The position numbers and the translations under genes were made by a program. This document shows, in pieces, positions 62,653-64,000 of a stretch of 64,000 nt of DNA. Numbering within the stretch: the first letter of the stretch is position 1; every line of letters begins with the position of its first letter. The notes under the pieces were generated by a model. That model was not told where the DNA came from. It did not search any database and saw only the letters and a list, made by a program, of their open reading frames with translations. The DNA is from Phycisphaerales bacterium (GTDB taxonomy: Bacteria; Planctomycetota; Phycisphaerae; UBA1845; Fen-1342), in assembly GCA_016716475.1 (NCBI GenBank), contig JADJWG010000001.1:1054001-1118000 (forward strand), written 5' to 3'.

Positions 62653-64000
62653 ATGGCCGCTATTCGTCTTCAAAACGTTACCAAGCAGTTCGGTCCCCGC
62701 ATCGTGCTCGACGATGTGTCGCTGGAGTTGCACCCTGGTCAGATTGCCGCCCTGGTTGGCGCCAATGGCGCCGGCAAGACCACCATCTTCCGCCTCATCG
62801 CCCGGCAGTTCCCGCCCGACATGGGCACAGTCACCATCGCCCGCGGGCTCGAGGTCGGCTACCTCACCCAGGAGCCCGACCTCGACGAGACCCTGACGCT
62901 GCGTGGGGCGGTCACCGCCGCCTTTGGCGAGCTCGGCGCCCTGGAGCGGCGTGTCCACGAACTCTCGGACCGCATCGCGGCCGAACACGACGCCCCCCAC
63001 GCGGCGGAGTTGCTGGCCGAGTACGACCGTGTGCACGCACGTTTTGAAGCCGCCGGCGGTTACACCTTCGAGCAACGCCTGAACGAGGTGCTCGGCGGAC
63101 TCGGCTTTCTGCTCAGCGACTATGACCTGCCGCTGTCGGCCCTTTCCGGCGGGCAGAAGTGCCGGGCCGCGCTCGGCCGCCTGCTCCTGCAGGACGCGAC
63201 GTTCCTGCTGCTCGATGAGCCCACCAACCACCTCGACATCGACGCCATCCGCTGGCTGGAGAAGTTCCTCGCCGGTCATCACGGCGGTGCGGTGATCATC
63301 TCGCACGATCGCTACCTCCTCGACCGCGTCGCGGAGCGCACCGTCGAAGTCATCGCCGCACCCGCTGGTGGACAATTACGGAGCTACACCGGCAACTACA
63401 CCCAGTTTCTCGAAACCCGGGCCCTCGAACGACTCACGCAGGAGCGTCAATACGAGAAGGACAAGGCCTTCCTCGACAAAGAGCGCGGCTACATCCGCAA
63501 GTACATGGCCGGGCAGCGCTCGCGGCAGGCACAGGGGCGGCTGAAGAAGCTCGAGACCCGCCTCGGCAAGGGCGAGTTCACGCTCGACAAGCCCGGCGAG
63601 ACGCATCGGACGCGCTTCCAGTTCGCACGCGTCGATACGTCCGCCCAGAAAGGCAAGGAGCTGGTTGGCGCAGTCGGTCTCGCCAAGCGCTATGGCGACA
63701 AGCAGCTCTTCGCGGGGCTCGACCTATCCGTCCGCACCGGACAACGCCTGGGTATTACCGGGCCGAACGGAACCGGCAAAAGCACACTGCTCAAGATCCT
63801 GCTCCGCCTCGTGTCGCCGGATTCCGGTGAGGTGCATGTCTCCACCACGGTCCAGGTGGGCTATTTCGCCCAGGATGTGCGCGACCTGCACCTCGACCGC
63901 ACCATCGTCGAAGAACTGTGCGCCGTCCGCAGTGATTTTCTCGAGCGGGACGCACGCCACTACGCGGCGCGCTTCCTCTTTACCGACGAAGCCCCATTCA
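62653..64000 (+). CDS. ABC-F family ATPase (3' end beyond window)
   Basis: ABC-F proteins bind the ribosome and act in translation or antibiotic resistance; they lack membrane domains. At least 449 residues are present, with two ATPase modules. The first has Walker A GANGAGKT near residue 37, signature LSGGQKCRAALGRLLL and Walker B FLLLDEPTNHLD. The inter-domain linker (charged coiled coil, about residues 255-330) follows, then a second Walker A GPNGTGKS near residue 371. The frame is open to the window edge. The ATG at 62653 has no clear ribosome-binding site. Which subfamily it is (Uup, EttA, YbiT or a resistance type) cannot be told from the visible part. Confidence 0.93.
   Translation, partial: MAAIRLQNVTKQFGPRIVLDDVSLELHPGQIAALVGANGAGKTTIFRLIARQFPPDMGTVTIARGLEVGYLTQEPDLDETLTLRGAVTAAFGELGALERRVHELSDRIAAEHDAPHAAELLAEYDRVHARFEAAGGYTFEQRLNEVLGGLGFLLSDYDLPLSALSGGQKCRAALGRLLLQDATFLLLDEPTNHLDIDAIRWLEKFLAGHHGGAVIISHDRYLLDRVAERTVEVIAAPAGGQLRSYTGNYTQFLETRALERLTQERQYEKDKAFLDKERGYIRKYMAGQRSRQAQGRLKKLETRLGKGEFTLDKPGETHRTRFQFARVDTSAQKGKELVGAVGLAKRYGDKQLFAGLDLSVRTGQRLGITGPNGTGKSTLLKILLRLVSPDSGEVHVSTTVQVGYFAQDVRDLHLDRTIVEELCAVRSDFLERDARHYAARFLFTDEAPF

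Overview
This window is high-GC bacterial DNA that most resembles a planctomycete (Planctomycetota, perhaps a Phycisphaerae relative). The hints are a dockerin-like 'DMNCDG' motif, a PilM-led operon with methionine/proline/glycine-rich repeats, giant CARDB/calcium-repeat surface proteins with a C-terminal membrane anchor, and Rhs cassettes. The assignment is inferred from gene content only; I could not run a search.

Region 1 (1-31733, all minus strand) is a complete type VI secretion system (T6SS). In transcription order it holds a large membrane pseudokinase, a coiled-coil protein, TssJ, TssK, TssL, TssM and TagF; then, after an intergenic promoter, TssA, TssB, TssC, Hcp, TssE, TssF, TssG, ClpV and VgrG. 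It ends in a cargo end made of a LysM/peptidoglycan-binding protein, a protein with a nitrilase-type Glu-Lys-Cys triad, and a PAAR tip protein that runs off the window. All thirteen core Tss proteins are present. The cargo end and the two unrecognised proteins at the head of the cluster are the most novel parts.

Region 2 (31982-41423, plus strand) looks like a surface-protein module: two tandem paralogous small lipoproteins, a TPR plus outer-membrane beta-barrel protein, a secreted FecR-like protein, and a giant secreted protein (bacterial Ig-like repeats, CARDB-like repeats, calcium-binding repeats, C-terminal anchor). The giant gene is split near its 5' end by a probable one-base loss in a G run.

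Region 3 (41593-52009) holds an acetyl-xylan-esterase-like hydrolase. Next comes a minus-strand set of a PilM/PilN-like fusion, two single-pass proteins with related Pro/Gly(/Met) repeats, a metallo-beta-lactamase-fold hydrolase and UDP-GlcNAc 2-epimerase. A DUF423 membrane protein follows.

Region 4 (52010-60712) is accessory and partly degraded. It has an MFS transporter with a frameshift and an array of orphan Rhs cassettes (two copies of one core segment with different C-terminal tips, plus a remnant with an internal stop). It also has putative immunity genes, two inverted copies of an IS5-family-like element with broken transposases, and a frameshifted STAS-domain protein. Removing either IS with one copy of its 2-bp target duplication restores a continuous reading frame.

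Region 5 (60897-64000, plus strand) holds lysyl-tRNA synthetase and an ABC-F ATPase that runs off the end. No tRNA, rRNA or CRISPR array was recognised.
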